DNA from: Sphingomonas vulcanisoli
GTDB lineage: Bacteria; Pseudomonadota; Alphaproteobacteria; Sphingomonadales; Sphingomonadaceae
NCBI RefSeq assembly: GCF_011761305.1
Contig: NZ_JAAOZC010000006.1
Span: forward strand, 108,431 to 172,430
Length of the DNA: 64,000 nt
Direction: 5' to 3'
Positions 7,536 to 16,350 of the stretch are shown one piece after another (the stretch's first letter is position 1; every line of letters starts with the position of its first letter). The notes under the pieces are model-generated. The model was given only the letters and a program-made list of their open reading frames with translations. It had not been told where the DNA came from and ran no database searches. A program made the translations under genes and the position numbers.

Positions 7536-8807
7536 ATGGCCGAAGCACCCGCCGCCCCGAACATGACCCCGCTGTCGTTCCACGTGCCCGAGCCGCGCTT
7601 TCGGCCGGGCGACGCGGTGGATTATGCCGATTTCGATCGCGGCGAGGCGGGGGCGGTGGCGCGGCCCGATGTCGCCGCTTTGCCCGCCGACATGCGCGGC
7701 CATGCTTACTCGCTGGTCCGCGTGCTGGACGATGAGGGCGTGGCGCACGGCCCGTGGAACCCGCGCCTGTCGCCCGATCGCCTGCGCCGGATGCTGCGCG
7801 ACATGGCGCTGACCCGCGCGTTTGACGATCGCATGTACCGCGCCCAGCGCCAGGGCAAGACCAGCTTTTATATGAAGTGCACCGGCGAGGAGGCGACCTC
7901 GATCGCCGCCGCGCACGCGCTGGATCGCGGGGATATGTGCTTCCCCTCCTATCGCCAGCAGGGCCTGTTGATCGCGCGCGGCTGGCCGATCGGCCAGATG
8001 ATGAACCAGATCTATTCCAACGCGGGCGACAATCTCAAGGGTCGCCAGATGCCGATCATGTATTCGGCGCGCGAGGCGGGCTTCTTCTCCGTATCGGGCA
8101 ATCTCACCACGCAATATCCGCAGGCGGTGGGCTTCGCGATGGCGTCGGCCTCGCGCGGGGATACCAGGATCGCTGCCTGCTGGTGCGGCGAGGGATCGAC
8201 CGCCGAGGGCGATTTCCATTCCGCCTGTACCTTCGCCGCCGTCTATCGCGCGCCGGTGATCCTGAACGTGATCAACAACCAATGGGCGATCTCCAGCTTC
8301 TCCGGAATCGCCGGTGCGGAGGCGACCACCTTCGCGGCACGCGGCATCGGCTATGGCATCGCCTCGCTGCGCGTGGACGGCAACGATATCCTCGCCTGCT
8401 ATGCCGTGCTGGACTGGGCGGCCGAGCGCGCGCGCGGCAACCACGGCCCGACCCTGATCGAATATTTCACCTACCGCGCCGAGGGCCACTCCACCTCGGA
8501 CGATCCCACCAAATATCGCTCCGCCGAAGAGCGCGGCGCCTGGCCGCTCGGCGATCCGATCGTCCGGCTCAAGCAGCATCTGATCGGCCTCGGCGAATGG
8601 GACGAGGAGCGCCACGCCGCGATGGACAAGGAAGTGGCCGAGTTCATACGTGACGAGGGCCGCAAGGCCGAAGCGCAGGGCACGCTCCACGATGGCCTCA
8701 GCCAGCCCTTCACGACGATGTTCGAGGATGTGTTCGAGGAGCAGCCTTGGCACCTCAAGGAGCAAAGCGCGCAGATGCAGGCCGAGCGCAAGGCGGCGGG
8801 GATATGA
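7536..8807 (+). CDS. bkdA1: Branched-chain 2-oxoacid dehydrogenase E1 alpha subunit
   Basis: About 423 residues. It is the alpha chain of the thiamine-diphosphate-dependent E1 component that decarboxylates 2-oxo acids from Val, Leu and Ile. The ThDP-binding stretch GEGSTAEGD...NVINNQWAIS and the phosphorylation-loop-like region around YRAEGHSTSDDP are present, and the N-terminal extension is typical of branched-chain rather than pyruvate enzymes. The start is uncertain among ATGs at 7512, 7527 and 7536; the last gives MAEAPAAP. It heads the E1alpha-E1beta-E2 operon. No dihydrolipoamide dehydrogenase gene lies in this window. Confidence 0.88.
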   Translation: MAEAPAAPNMTPLSFHVPEPRFRPGDAVDYADFDRGEAGAVARPDVAALPADMRGHAYSLVRVLDDEGVAHGPWNPRLSPDRLRRMLRDMALTRAFDDRMYRAQRQGKTSFYMKCTGEEATSIAAAHALDRGDMCFPSYRQQGLLIARGWPIGQMMNQIYSNAGDNLKGRQMPIMYSAREAGFFSVSGNLTTQYPQAVGFAMASASRGDTRIAACWCGEGSTAEGDFHSACTFAAVYRAPVILNVINNQWAISSFSGIAGAEATTFAARGIGYGIASLRVDGNDILACYAVLDWAAERARGNHGPTLIEYFTYRAEGHSTSDDPTKYRSAEERGAWPLGDPIVRLKQHLIGLGEWDEERHAAMDKEVAEFIRDEGRKAEAQGTLHDGLSQPFTTMFEDVFEEQPWHLKEQSAQMQAERKAAGI

Positions 8808-8821
8808 GGGCCGTGCGCGCA

Positions 8822-8934
8822 CTCCCTCTCCCCGTCGGGGAGAGGGCTGGGGTGAGGGGGAGCGAGGCGAAGCCGAGCGCTTGTCCTATCAGGCCGGGCC
8901 ACCCTCACCCAACCCTCTCCCTCAAGGGAGAGGG
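8822..8934. repeat. Palindromic element between E1 alpha and E1 beta
   Basis: About 113 bp. The left hairpin is of the type CCCTCTCCCCgtCGGGGAGAGGG; the right one is CCTCTCCCTcaAGGGAGAGG; an inner GGGTGAGGG pairs with CCCTCACCC. The right arm (8924-8934, AAGGGAGAGGG) lies just before the ATG of E1beta and appears to serve as its ribosome binding site. Confidence 0.85.
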
Positions 8935-8937
8935 CTT

Positions 8938-9975
8938 ATGAGCAGTTCCCCCGCCACCGAAACCCGCTCCATGAATATGATCCAGGCGATCAACAGCGCG
9001 CTGGACGTCTGCATGGATCGCGATCCCGCTATCACCGTGATGGGCGAGGATGTCGGCTATTTCGGCGGCGTGTTCAAAGCCACCGAGGGCCTTCAGAAGA
9101 AATATGGCAAGGGCCGCGTGTTCGATACGCCGATCAACGAAGGCGGCATCATCGGCGTCGCGGTCGGCATGTCGGCTTATGGCTTGCGCCCGGTGCCCGA
9201 AATCCAGTTCGCCGATTACATCTATCCCGGCCTCGATCAGCTCGTCTCCGAGGCAGCGCGGCTGCGTTATCGCTCGGCGGGCGAGTTTACCGCGCCGATC
9301 ACGGTGCGATCGCCGTTCGGTGGCGGCATCTTCGGCGGCCAGACGCACAGCCAGAGCCCCGAGGCTTTGTTCACCCATGTCGCGGGCATCAAGACCGTGA
9401 TCCCCTCCAATCCCTATGACGCCAAGGGGCTGCTGGTGGCGGCGATCGAGGACAATGATCCGGTGATCTTCTTCGAACCCAAGCGCATCTACAACGGCCC
9501 GTTCGATGGCCATTACGATCGCCCGGTCACGCCTTGGGCCAAGCATCCGCAAAGCCAGGTGCCCGAAGGCTATTACCGCATTCCGCTCAGCCAGGCGGCG
9601 GTGGTGCGCGAGGGCGAGGCGGCCACCATGCTCGCGTATGGCACGATGGTCCACGTCGCGCTCGGCGTGATCGAGGCGAGCGGCATCGATGCGGAGGTGA
9701 TCGATCTGCGCACGCTCTGGCCGGTCGATATCGAGACGATCGAGGCGTCGGTGAAGAAGACCGGCCGCTGCATCGTCGTCCACGAGGCGACGCGCACAGG
9801 CGGCTTCGGCGCGGAGCTTTCGGCGCTCGTCCAGGAACGCTGCTTCTACCATCTCGAGGCGCCGATCGAGCGCGTGACGGGCTGGGACACGCCCTATCCG
9901 CACAGCCTCGAATGGGCTTATTTCCCCGGGCCGGTCCGGCTCACCCAAGCACTCAAGCGCGTGATCGAGGCATAA
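8938..9975 (+). CDS. bkdA2: Branched-chain 2-oxoacid dehydrogenase E1 beta subunit
   Basis: A 345-residue beta chain of the E1 heterotetramer. It starts at the ATG at 8938, immediately after the G-rich arm of the palindromic element, which provides the Shine-Dalgarno sequence. Family blocks are clear: MGEDVGYFGGVF, RVFDTPINEGGI, ADYIYPGLDQ and a C-terminal transketolase-like domain with GYDTPYPH-type ending (here GWDTPYPHSLEW). It works with E1alpha and passes the acyl group to E2. The E2 gene starts after a single-base gap. Confidence 0.92.
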   Translation: MSSSPATETRSMNMIQAINSALDVCMDRDPAITVMGEDVGYFGGVFKATEGLQKKYGKGRVFDTPINEGGIIGVAVGMSAYGLRPVPEIQFADYIYPGLDQLVSEAARLRYRSAGEFTAPITVRSPFGGGIFGGQTHSQSPEALFTHVAGIKTVIPSNPYDAKGLLVAAIEDNDPVIFFEPKRIYNGPFDGHYDRPVTPWAKHPQSQVPEGYYRIPLSQAAVVREGEAATMLAYGTMVHVALGVIEASGIDAEVIDLRTLWPVDIETIEASVKKTGRCIVVHEATRTGGFGAELSALVQERCFYHLEAPIERVTGWDTPYPHSLEWAYFPGPVRLTQALKRVIEA

Positions 9976-9976
9976 A

Positions 9977-11323
9977 ATGGCGCGGACGTCTTTCAAGCTG
10001 CCGGATATCGGCGAGGGCATCGCCGAGGCGGAGATCGTCGCCTGGCACGCCAAGGTGGGCGATATCCTCGAAGAGGATGCCCCGCTCTGCGACATGATGA
10101 CCGACAAAGCGACGGTGGAAATGACCGCGCCGGTTTCGGGCAAGCTGGTCGAGGTCGCCGGCGAGGTCGGTGAGATGATCGCGATCGGATCGGTGCTCGC
10201 GGTGTTCGAGGGCGAGGGCAGCAGCGAGAAGCCGACCATCCAAGTTGCCCCGCCCGAAGCGAGCGCCGTCGCGCTGAGCGAGCCGATTACTCCCCTCCCT
10301 GAAAGGGAGGGGCCGGGGGTGGGTAGCGAGCGCAGCGAGCATTCCGCGACGGACCCGCAACCCGCGCTCGGTCACGGCAACAAAAAGTCGGAAACTCCGT
10401 CGCGAGAGCCGACGCCTGCGGCGTCGGCACCCACCCCCAGCCCCTCCCTTGCAGGGAGGGGAGAAGCTAAGCGCACGCTCGCATCGCCCGCCGTCCGCGA
10501 TCGGGCCAAGGCGCTGGGCATCGATCTCGCCGAGGTCCACGCGCCCGATGGCCGCGTCCGCCATGCCGATCTCGACGCCTTCCTCGGCTACAACGCCGGC
10601 AAGGGCTATCGCGCGGCGGCGCCCGCACGCCCCGACGAGCAGATCAAGGTCATCGGCATGCGCCGCCGCATCGCCGAGAATATGGCCGCCTCCAAGCGCC
10701 ACATCCCGCACTTCACCTATGTCGAGGAATTCGACGTCACTAAGCTGGAGGAGCTGCGCGCCGATCTCAACGATACGCGCGGCGCCAAGCCCAAGCTGAC
10801 CATGCTGCCGCTGCTGATCGTCGCGGTGTGCAAGGCGCTGCCCGAATTTCCGATGATCAATGCCCGCTATGATGACGAGGCGGGGGTGGTGACGCGGCAC
10901 GGCGCGGTGCATCTCGGGCTGGCGACGCAGACCGATGCAGGGCTGATGGTGCCCGTGATCCGCGATGCGCAGGCGCTCAACGTCTGGCAGTTGGCGACCG
11001 AGATCCGCCGTCTCGCCGAGGCCGCGCGCAGCGGCAAGGCGAAGAGCGAGGAGCTTTCGGGATCGACGCTGACTTTGACCTCGCTCGGGGCGCTCGGCGG
11101 CATCGCCACCACGCCGGTGATCAACCGCCCCGAGGTAGCGATCTTGGGGCCCAATAAGGTGGTGGAGCGGCCGATCATCCGCGATGGCGAGATCGTCGCG
11201 GCCAAGCTGATGAATTTCTCGATCAGCTGCGATCATCGCGTGGTCGATGGTTGGGATGCGGCGAGCTTCGTGCAGTCGGTCAAGCGGTTCGTGGAGACCC
11301 CGGCGCTGCTGTTCGTGGACTGA
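9977..11323 (+). CDS. bkdB: Branched-chain 2-oxoacid dehydrogenase E2 (dihydrolipoyl acyltransferase)
   Basis: A 448-residue protein with a lipoyl domain (about 3-80, lipoylated lysine K44 in MTDKATVEM), a peripheral-subunit-binding domain (about 172-208, ASPAVRDRAKALGI) and a catalytic acyltransferase domain ending with DHRVVDGWDAASF, which holds the HxxxDG active site (H420, D424). The linker at about 105-162 is encoded by an in-frame palindromic repeat element rather than by ordinary Ala/Pro linker sequence. The core domains look intact, so the enzyme should be functional with a longer linker. Confidence 0.92.
   Translation: MARTSFKLPDIGEGIAEAEIVAWHAKVGDILEEDAPLCDMMTDKATVEMTAPVSGKLVEVAGEVGEMIAIGSVLAVFEGEGSSEKPTIQVAPPEASAVALSEPITPLPEREGPGVGSERSEHSATDPQPALGHGNKKSETPSREPTPAASAPTPSPSLAGRGEAKRTLASPAVRDRAKALGIDLAEVHAPDGRVRHADLDAFLGYNAGKGYRAAAPARPDEQIKVIGMRRRIAENMAASKRHIPHFTYVEEFDVTKLEELRADLNDTRGAKPKLTMLPLLIVAVCKALPEFPMINARYDDEAGVVTRHGAVHLGLATQTDAGLMVPVIRDAQALNVWQLATEIRRLAEAARSGKAKSEELSGSTLTLTSLGALGGIATTPVINRPEVAILGPNKVVERPIIRDGEIVAAKLMNFSISCDHRVVDGWDAASFVQSVKRFVETPALLFVD
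10291..10461. repeat. Palindromic element inserted in frame in the E2 gene
   Basis: About 171 bp inside the E2 coding sequence, with no stop in the E2 frame. Left hairpin CCCCTCCCTgaaAGGGAGGGG, right hairpin CCCCTCCCTtgcAGGGAGGGG, inner GGGGGTGGGT pairing with ACCCACCCCC. The stretch encodes Pro/Ser/Gly-rich residues of the linker between the lipoyl and subunit-binding domains. Confidence 0.88.
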
Positions 11324-11330
11324 CCTTCAT

Positions 11331-11454
11331 CCTCCCCATGGTTTCATGGGGAGGGGGACCATCCGTAGGATGGTGGAGGGGAATCTTCACCGTCACGCAT
11401 TTCCCCTCCACCGCTCTTCGAGCGGTCCCCCTCCCCAGCAAAAGCTGGGGAGGA
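11331..11454. repeat. Palindromic element between convergent E2 and coaA
   Basis: About 124 bp. Left hairpin CCTCCCCATggttTCATGGGGAGG, right hairpin CTCCCCAGCaaaaGCTGGGGAG; GGTGGAGGGGA pairs with TCCCCTCCACC across the centre. It fills the space between two converging genes and is a candidate bidirectional terminator. Confidence 0.85.
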
Positions 11455-11458
11455 AGGA

Positions 11459-12439
11459 TTACAACCGCCGCATGAACAGCTCCTCCACGCGGTGATCCGG
11501 CCCTTTGTGGATCACCAGATCGGCGCGCGCGCGGGAGGGTTTGATATTCTCGGTCAGGTTTATAGCGTTGATCTCGCGCCATAGTTTCTGCGCGAAGGCC
11601 TTCGCTTCGCCGGTGGTCGCTCCCGCCATATGGTGGAAATAGCTGTTGGGATCGCGGAACGTCGTTGCCTGGTGGGTCAAGAACCGATCCAGATACCAGC
11701 GCGCGATATCCTCTTCCTTGGCGTCCACATAGATGGCGAGGTCGAAGAAATCGCTCGCGGTATAGAGCGCGCCCTCGCGGGATGTCGCGCCGATCTGCAG
11801 CACGTTCAGCCCTTCGAAGATCAGGATGTCCGGCGCCTGGACCTCCTGATAGGCGCCCGGCACCAGATCGTAGGCGAGGTGCGAATAGACGGGCAGGCGG
11901 CCGTGTCCGGTGGTGCGCACCTCGAGCAGAAATTCGATCATCCGGCGGATATCATAGCTTTCGGGAAAGCCCTTGCGGTCCATCAGCCCGCGCTGCTGCA
12001 GCGTCGATGTCGGATGGAGAAAGCCGTCGGTGGTGACGAGATCGACCTTGGGATGATCGGGCCAGCGTGAGAGCAAGGTGCGGAGCACGCGCGCCATCGT
12101 GCTCTTGCCCACCGCCACCGATCCTGCGATCGCCACCACATAAGGCCGCTTGGCGGCGGGGCGGCCGAGGAAATCGTCGGTCACGCGCGCCAAACCACGC
12201 GCGGCGCCGATGTGCAGGTTGATCAGGCGGGTGAGCGGCAGATAAATATCCTCGACCTCGGCGAGGCTGATTGGCTCGTTGGCGCCGCGCAGCCGGGCCA
12301 GATCGTCCTCGGTGATGGTCAGCGGCACGGCGGAGCGCAGCCGCGCCCAGGCGGCGCGCGGGAAGTGCGTCGCGCCGGCAAGATCGTCGACGCGCGGCGC
12401 GTTCTCGCGTTTGCTCTGGATCGACCGCACCACGCCCAT
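11459..12439 (-). CDS. coaA: Type I pantothenate kinase
   Basis: About 326 residues. It phosphorylates pantothenate, the first and usually rate-limiting step of coenzyme A synthesis. The P-loop GSVAVGKST, the family stretch TTDGFLHPTSTLQQRGLMDRKGFPESYD (split here: TTDGFLHP, then RKGFPESYD) and LIFEGLNVLQ are typical of the bacterial type I enzyme. The ATG at 12439 gives MGVVRSIQ; a TTG start 7 codons earlier is less likely. The stop lies next to the palindromic element shared with the convergent E2 gene. Confidence 0.93.
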   Translation of the reverse strand: MGVVRSIQSKRENAPRVDDLAGATHFPRAAWARLRSAVPLTITEDDLARLRGANEPISLAEVEDIYLPLTRLINLHIGAARGLARVTDDFLGRPAAKRPYVVAIAGSVAVGKSTMARVLRTLLSRWPDHPKVDLVTTDGFLHPTSTLQQRGLMDRKGFPESYDIRRMIEFLLEVRTTGHGRLPVYSHLAYDLVPGAYQEVQAPDILIFEGLNVLQIGATSREGALYTASDFFDLAIYVDAKEEDIARWYLDRFLTHQATTFRDPNSYFHHMAGATTGEAKAFAQKLWREINAINLTENIKPSRARADLVIHKGPDHRVEELFMRRL

Positions 12440-12519
12440 TCTTCCGCTCCCACAGGGCAACCGAGGCGCGCGCTTTAGCCGATACTTTTGCTGGAGCGAA
12501 AGGGCGCCTTATCTCTCTC

Positions 12520-12605
12520 GTCACCCCGGACCTGTTCCGGGGTCCACGCCACAATCAAATCCGGAGCAAGCGGATGGGTGGATGCCGGAACAAGTCCGGC
12601 ATGAC
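12520..12605. repeat. Imperfect inverted repeat, GTCaCCCCGG type
   Basis: GTCACCCCGGACCTGTTCCGG on the left is mirrored imperfectly by CCGGAACAAGTCCGGCATGAC on the right, each also forming its own small hairpin. This kind of element is widespread in alphaproteobacterial intergenic regions from general knowledge. It lies upstream of der, in the divergent gap with coaA. Confidence 0.75.
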
Positions 12606-12654
12606 GGCGGACGGGTGGGGTGCAATAAGGCGCGCTTACCCCTATCAGGCCCAT

Positions 12655-14004
12655 ATGCCCCTTCCCGTTGTCGCCATCGTCGGCCGTCCCAATGTCGGTA
12701 AGTCCACCCTGTTCAATCGGCTGGTGGGCAAGAAGCTCGCGCTGGTCGACGATCGTCCCGGCGTCACCCGCGATCGGCGCGAGGGTGATGCGACTTTGCT
12801 AGGCCTGGAATTCAAGCTGATCGACACCGCGGGCTTCGAGGATGAAGATGCCCAGAGCCTGCCCGGCCGCATGCGACAGCAGACCGAGGCGGCGGCGCTC
12901 TCCGCCGATGTCGCGCTCTATCTGTTCGATTCGCGCGCCGGCGTCACTCCGCTCGACGAGACGATCGCGCAATGGCTGCGCAGCCTCGATACGGTGGTGA
13001 TTCCCGTCGCCAACAAGGCCGAGGGCAAGGCCGGCGAGACCGGGATCATCGAAGCCTATGCGCTCGGCCTCGGTGATCCGATACCTTTCTCGGCCGAGCA
13101 TGGCGAGGGTCTGGTCGATCTGTTCGAGGCGCTGCGCCCGCATATCGAGCGCGAAGAAGAATATCCGGACGAGCCCGAGGATCCGTTCGCGGATGGCCCG
13201 CTCAAGCTGGCGATCGTCGGCCGCCCCAACGCCGGCAAGTCCACCCTGGTCAACAAGATGCTGGGCGAGGAGCGGATGATAACCGGACCGGAGGCCGGGA
13301 TCACCCGCGACAGCATCACGATCGATTGGCAATGGAAGGATCGCGATGTCCGCCTGATCGATACCGCGGGCCTGCGCCGCCGCGCCAAGGTGGAAGACAA
13401 GCTCGAGCGGCTCTCCGCAGCCGATACGCGCCACGCGGTCGATTTCGCCGAAGTGGTGGTGCTGCTGCTCGATGCCACGCGCGGGCTGGAGGCGCAGGAT
13501 CTGCGCATTGCCTCGGACGTGATCGAAGAGGGCAGGGCGCTGATGATCGCCATCAACAAATGGGACGTCGCCGAAAACCCGTCCGGCCTGCTCAACGGCA
13601 TCCGCGGCGCGCTGGAAGAGGGGCTGGCGCAGGTGAAGGGTCTGCCGGTCATCACCGTCTCGGCCTTCACCGGGCGTGGCATCGATCAGTTGCTGGAAAC
13701 CGCCTTCGCGATCCGCGAGGAATGGTCGAAGCGCGTCTCGACCGGCCAGCTCAACCGCTGGTTCGAACGTGCGCTGGAGGCCAATCCGCCGCCCGCGCCC
13801 GGCGGCAAGCGCATCAAGTTGCGCTACATCACCCAGGCCCGCACCCGCCCGCCAACCTTCATCCTGTTCGGCAACCGCGTCGACGAACTGCCGGAAAGCT
13901 ATCGGCGGTATCTGGTCAACGGCATTCGCAAGGAGCTGGGCTTCGGCGGCGTGCCCGTGCGGCTGACGATGCGCGCGAGCAAGAATCCGTTCGGCAATAA
14001 ATGA
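12655..14004 (+). CDS. der: Ribosome biogenesis GTPase Der (EngA)
   Basis: A 449-residue double GTPase needed for 50S subunit assembly. Two complete G domains are visible: G1 GRPNVGKST at about residue 9 and GRPNAGKST at about 185, each with its DTAG motif and NK(A/W)D-type guanine specificity motif (NKAE, NKWD). The C-terminal KH-like domain follows. The start MPLPVVAIVGRPNVG was chosen because Der proteins begin within a few residues of the first P-loop. It overlaps the next gene by 4 nt. Confidence 0.95.
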   Translation: MPLPVVAIVGRPNVGKSTLFNRLVGKKLALVDDRPGVTRDRREGDATLLGLEFKLIDTAGFEDEDAQSLPGRMRQQTEAAALSADVALYLFDSRAGVTPLDETIAQWLRSLDTVVIPVANKAEGKAGETGIIEAYALGLGDPIPFSAEHGEGLVDLFEALRPHIEREEEYPDEPEDPFADGPLKLAIVGRPNAGKSTLVNKMLGEERMITGPEAGITRDSITIDWQWKDRDVRLIDTAGLRRRAKVEDKLERLSAADTRHAVDFAEVVVLLLDATRGLEAQDLRIASDVIEEGRALMIAINKWDVAENPSGLLNGIRGALEEGLAQVKGLPVITVSAFTGRGIDQLLETAFAIREEWSKRVSTGQLNRWFERALEANPPPAPGGKRIKLRYITQARTRPPTFILFGNRVDELPESYRRYLVNGIRKELGFGGVPVRLTMRASKNPFGNK

Positions 14005-14219
14005 TCGAGGCGCCTGGCGAGACGATCGTCGATGCGCGCGGCATGCGCTGCCCATGGCCGGTGTTGCGCCTCGCCAGGGCGATGAAGGGCGCCGAGGCGG
14101 TGATACTGCTGACCGACGATCCCGCTGCGCCTGCCGAGATCGATGCGCTCGCTCGATCAAGCGATTGGGACTTGATCGAAATAAGTGGTGGATTTTCGGT
14201 TCGGCGATCGGCCGCATAG
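14001..14219 (+). CDS. TusA/SirA-like sulfurtransferase family protein
   Basis: A 72-residue protein with the TusA fold signature D-x-R-G-M-R-C17-P-W-P-V-L. C17 is the sulfur-accepting cysteine of the family, whose members relay persulfide sulfur, for example to tRNA thiolation or molybdenum cofactor proteins. The ATG overlaps the der stop (ATGA), which suggests coupled translation. The specific acceptor is unknown. Confidence 0.85.
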   Translation: MIEAPGETIVDARGMRCPWPVLRLARAMKGAEAVILLTDDPAAPAEIDALARSSDWDLIEISGGFSVRRSAA

Positions 14220-14282
14220 GAAATGCGTTAACCAGTTCGCGCTACTTCCCCGTCAGAGTTTCAGTGCCAACTGGGGATAGTG

Positions 14283-14708
14283 ATGGATCTGGATGGCGAC
14301 ATGATCGTGGACCGCGAGGCGTTCAATGCGCTCCGGCGGCAGATCGGTGCCGATTTTGGTCGGATTATCGGCTATTTTCGGGAAGACGGCATCAAATCGA
14401 TCCGCCTGATCGAAGATGCCATGCGCAATCTCAACGCGGCGGCGCTGGTACGTCCGGCGCATACGTTAAAGGGCGAATCGCTCCAATTCGGTGCCGAACC
14501 ACTGGGCACCACTGCCGAGCGCATCGAACGCGCGGCGCGTGACGCGGTGGAGATGCACGATTTCCCGCACGATATCGCCGACGAGGTGGCCAAGCTGCGC
14601 CCGCTGTTTCAGGAAACGCTGGCCTTCTTCGATAAGGAGGTGCCGCCGGCTGTAGTGGCTGCCGCATCCGTTCGCCGCGCGGGAGGCTTCGGCCGCAAGA
14701 TCGGCTGA
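14283..14708 (+). CDS. Orphan histidine phosphotransfer (Hpt) protein
   Basis: A 141-residue single-domain Hpt protein from the ATG at 14283, with GGGGA 5 nt upstream. H60 in RPAHTLKGES is the predicted phosphorylated histidine of the four-helix bundle; the usual final residue of the motif is Ser or Ala after KG-(S/A/N), here Glu-Ser. Hpt proteins pass phosphate between receiver domains. No kinase or receiver is adjacent, so its partners are elsewhere; the che/chpT cluster at 31.7-37.7 kb is another phosphotransfer locus in the window. Confidence 0.85.
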   Translation: MDLDGDMIVDREAFNALRRQIGADFGRIIGYFREDGIKSIRLIEDAMRNLNAAALVRPAHTLKGESLQFGAEPLGTTAERIERAARDAVEMHDFPHDIADEVAKLRPLFQETLAFFDKEVPPAVVAAASVRRAGGFGRKIG

Positions 14709-14851
14709 GGCCGGCCGGGGAGCCCGAACCGCAGCTTAATTCCGGGTATCATGAAATTCCTGCTTGACCGCTATTCACGGGCGTATCTACCGCTTCGCAA
14801 GGCCTCGGCCGTGCGCGTACCGCAACACCGCGGTCCAGTTGGGGGAGGCGA

Positions 14852-15610
14852 ATGGTCGATCGAGAGCAATTGCGGGACGTCACCACCGCCGATGGCGTGA
14901 TGCCTGTCTATGTCGCCTATCCGAAGACTGCCCCCGCGCCGCTGATCGTCATGTATATGGACGTCAACGGCATTCGGGATGAACTGCGCCGCTTTGCCGC
15001 GCGCCTGGCGGGGCATGGCTTCGTCGTCGCTTTGCCCGATCTCTATTATCGCTTCGGCACGGGCATCGCGTTCGATCATCGCACGGCGGTCCACGAGCGC
15101 CCGCAGGCGGAGATCGATCACCTCCGTACTCTGATGACCGCGCTCAAGGATGAGATGGTGATGCGCGATACGCTGGCCCTGGTGGCGGCGTTCGAGGACG
15201 ATCCCCGTGTGGCGCCCGGTCGGGCCGGCAGCATCGGCTATTGCATGGGCGGGCGGTTCGTCGTCCGAACGCTGACCGAACTGCCCGATTACTTTGCTGC
15301 CGGCGCCGCGCATTTCCCGACCAGCCTGGTGACCGACGCCGAGGATGCGCCGTACCGCAGCCTCAGCCGCGCATCCGGGCCGCTCTACATGTGCTTCGGC
15401 AGCGAAGACTTCATGATGCCCGCCGAACGGATCGATACCTTGCGCCGCGCGATCGCGGAGGCGGATATCGATTGCACGCTGGTCGTCCACCCGGGCGCGC
15501 CGCATTCCTATGCGTTCGCGGAACGGCCATCGAGCTATGACGCGGCTGCGGCGGAAGAGGATTGGGCGCAAAGCATTGCGCTGTTCCAGAAGGTGCTGGC
15601 CGTTCGATAA
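14852..15610 (+). CDS. Dienelactone hydrolase family protein
   Basis: A 252-residue alpha/beta hydrolase. The nucleophile elbow is G-Y-C131-M-G-G, with a cysteine nucleophile as in dienelactone hydrolase; D186 (GSEDFMMP) and H218 (PGAPHSYAF) complete the triad. True dienelactone hydrolases act in chloroaromatic degradation, but many homologues in organisms without such pathways are general esterases. Nothing catabolic lies nearby, so the substrate is left open. A GGGGGAGG site precedes the ATG. It converges on bfr with a palindromic element between. Confidence 0.85.
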   Translation: MVDREQLRDVTTADGVMPVYVAYPKTAPAPLIVMYMDVNGIRDELRRFAARLAGHGFVVALPDLYYRFGTGIAFDHRTAVHERPQAEIDHLRTLMTALKDEMVMRDTLALVAAFEDDPRVAPGRAGSIGYCMGGRFVVRTLTELPDYFAAGAAHFPTSLVTDAEDAPYRSLSRASGPLYMCFGSEDFMMPAERIDTLRRAIAEADIDCTLVVHPGAPHSYAFAERPSSYDAAAAEEDWAQSIALFQKVLAVR

Positions 15611-15616
15611 AAAAAT

Positions 15617-15741
15617 CCTCTCCCGCCAGGGGGAGGTGGCGCCGAAGGCGTCGGAGGGGGAGGGCGGCGGCGCACTATCGAGGACGTCGCGTCCGCTGCC
15701 TCCGTCAGCTGCCGCTGACACTTCCCCCTGGCGGGGGAGGA
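15617..15741. repeat. Palindromic element between convergent hydrolase and bfr genes
   Basis: About 125 bp, with terminal sequences TCCTCTCCCGCCAGGGGGAGG and CTTCCCCCTGGCGGGGGAGGA. The inner arms include GCGGCGGCGC-type and CCGCTGCC-type complementary blocks. It lies between converging genes as do three other copies. Confidence 0.8.
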
Positions 15742-15750
15742 TTTGATCTC

Positions 15751-16236
15751 TCAATCCATCGATTCCGCGGGCTTGCTCTGGAGTTGGACGTAATTCTGGA
15801 TGCCCATCCGCTCGATCATGTCGAACTGCCGCTCTAGATAATCGACATGCTCCTCCTCATTGTCGAGGATGCGCTTGAAAAGATCGCGGGTGATATAATC
15901 GCGCACCGTCTCGCAATGTTCGATGGCATCGCGCAGCAGCGGGATCGCCTCATGCTCCAGCGCGAGATCGGCTTTCAGCACTTCCTCAACCGATTCTCCG
16001 ATGCGCAGACGGCCGAGCAGCTGGAAGTTGGGCAGGCCATCCAGGAACAGGATGCGCGCCGCCAGCCAATCGGCATGCTTCATCTCATCGATGGATTCGC
16101 CATATTCGAACTTGGCGAGATGCTCGATGCCCCAATGATCCAGCATCCGATAATGCAGGAAATATTGGTTGATCGCGGTCAGCTCGTTCTTGAGCGCCGC
16201 GTTGAGGAATTCGATGACCTTGTCGTCGCCCTTCAT
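15751..16236 (-). CDS. bfr: Bacterioferritin
   Basis: A 161-residue iron-storage protein that forms a 24-mer with haem between subunits. All ferroxidase ligands align by position: E18, E51, H54, E94, E127 and H130. M52, the haem axial ligand, is present, so this is a true bacterioferritin. It stores iron as ferric mineral and limits Fenton chemistry. The gene lies downstream of bfd on the same strand with a gap of 114 nt. Confidence 0.95.
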   Translation of the reverse strand: MKGDDKVIEFLNAALKNELTAINQYFLHYRMLDHWGIEHLAKFEYGESIDEMKHADWLAARILFLDGLPNFQLLGRLRIGESVEEVLKADLALEHEAIPLLRDAIEHCETVRDYITRDLFKRILDNEEEHVDYLERQFDMIERMGIQNYVQLQSKPAESMD

Positions 16237-16350
16237 GGCTGCGGCTCCTGGCTGGAAATGTTGAAAGGGCCTAACCGCGCGCTGGGCGGAAGAGAAGCGC
16301 GAACGACTCGCGCGTTGGTTTCAGCGCTGTCGGACCGTCCAGGCTGAGGC

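Noticed and set aside
7443..8822. 459-codon open frame on the minus strand across the E1 alpha gene
   Set aside because: Exact antisense of a well-recognised gene; the translated sequence is His/Arg/Ala-rich without any domain.
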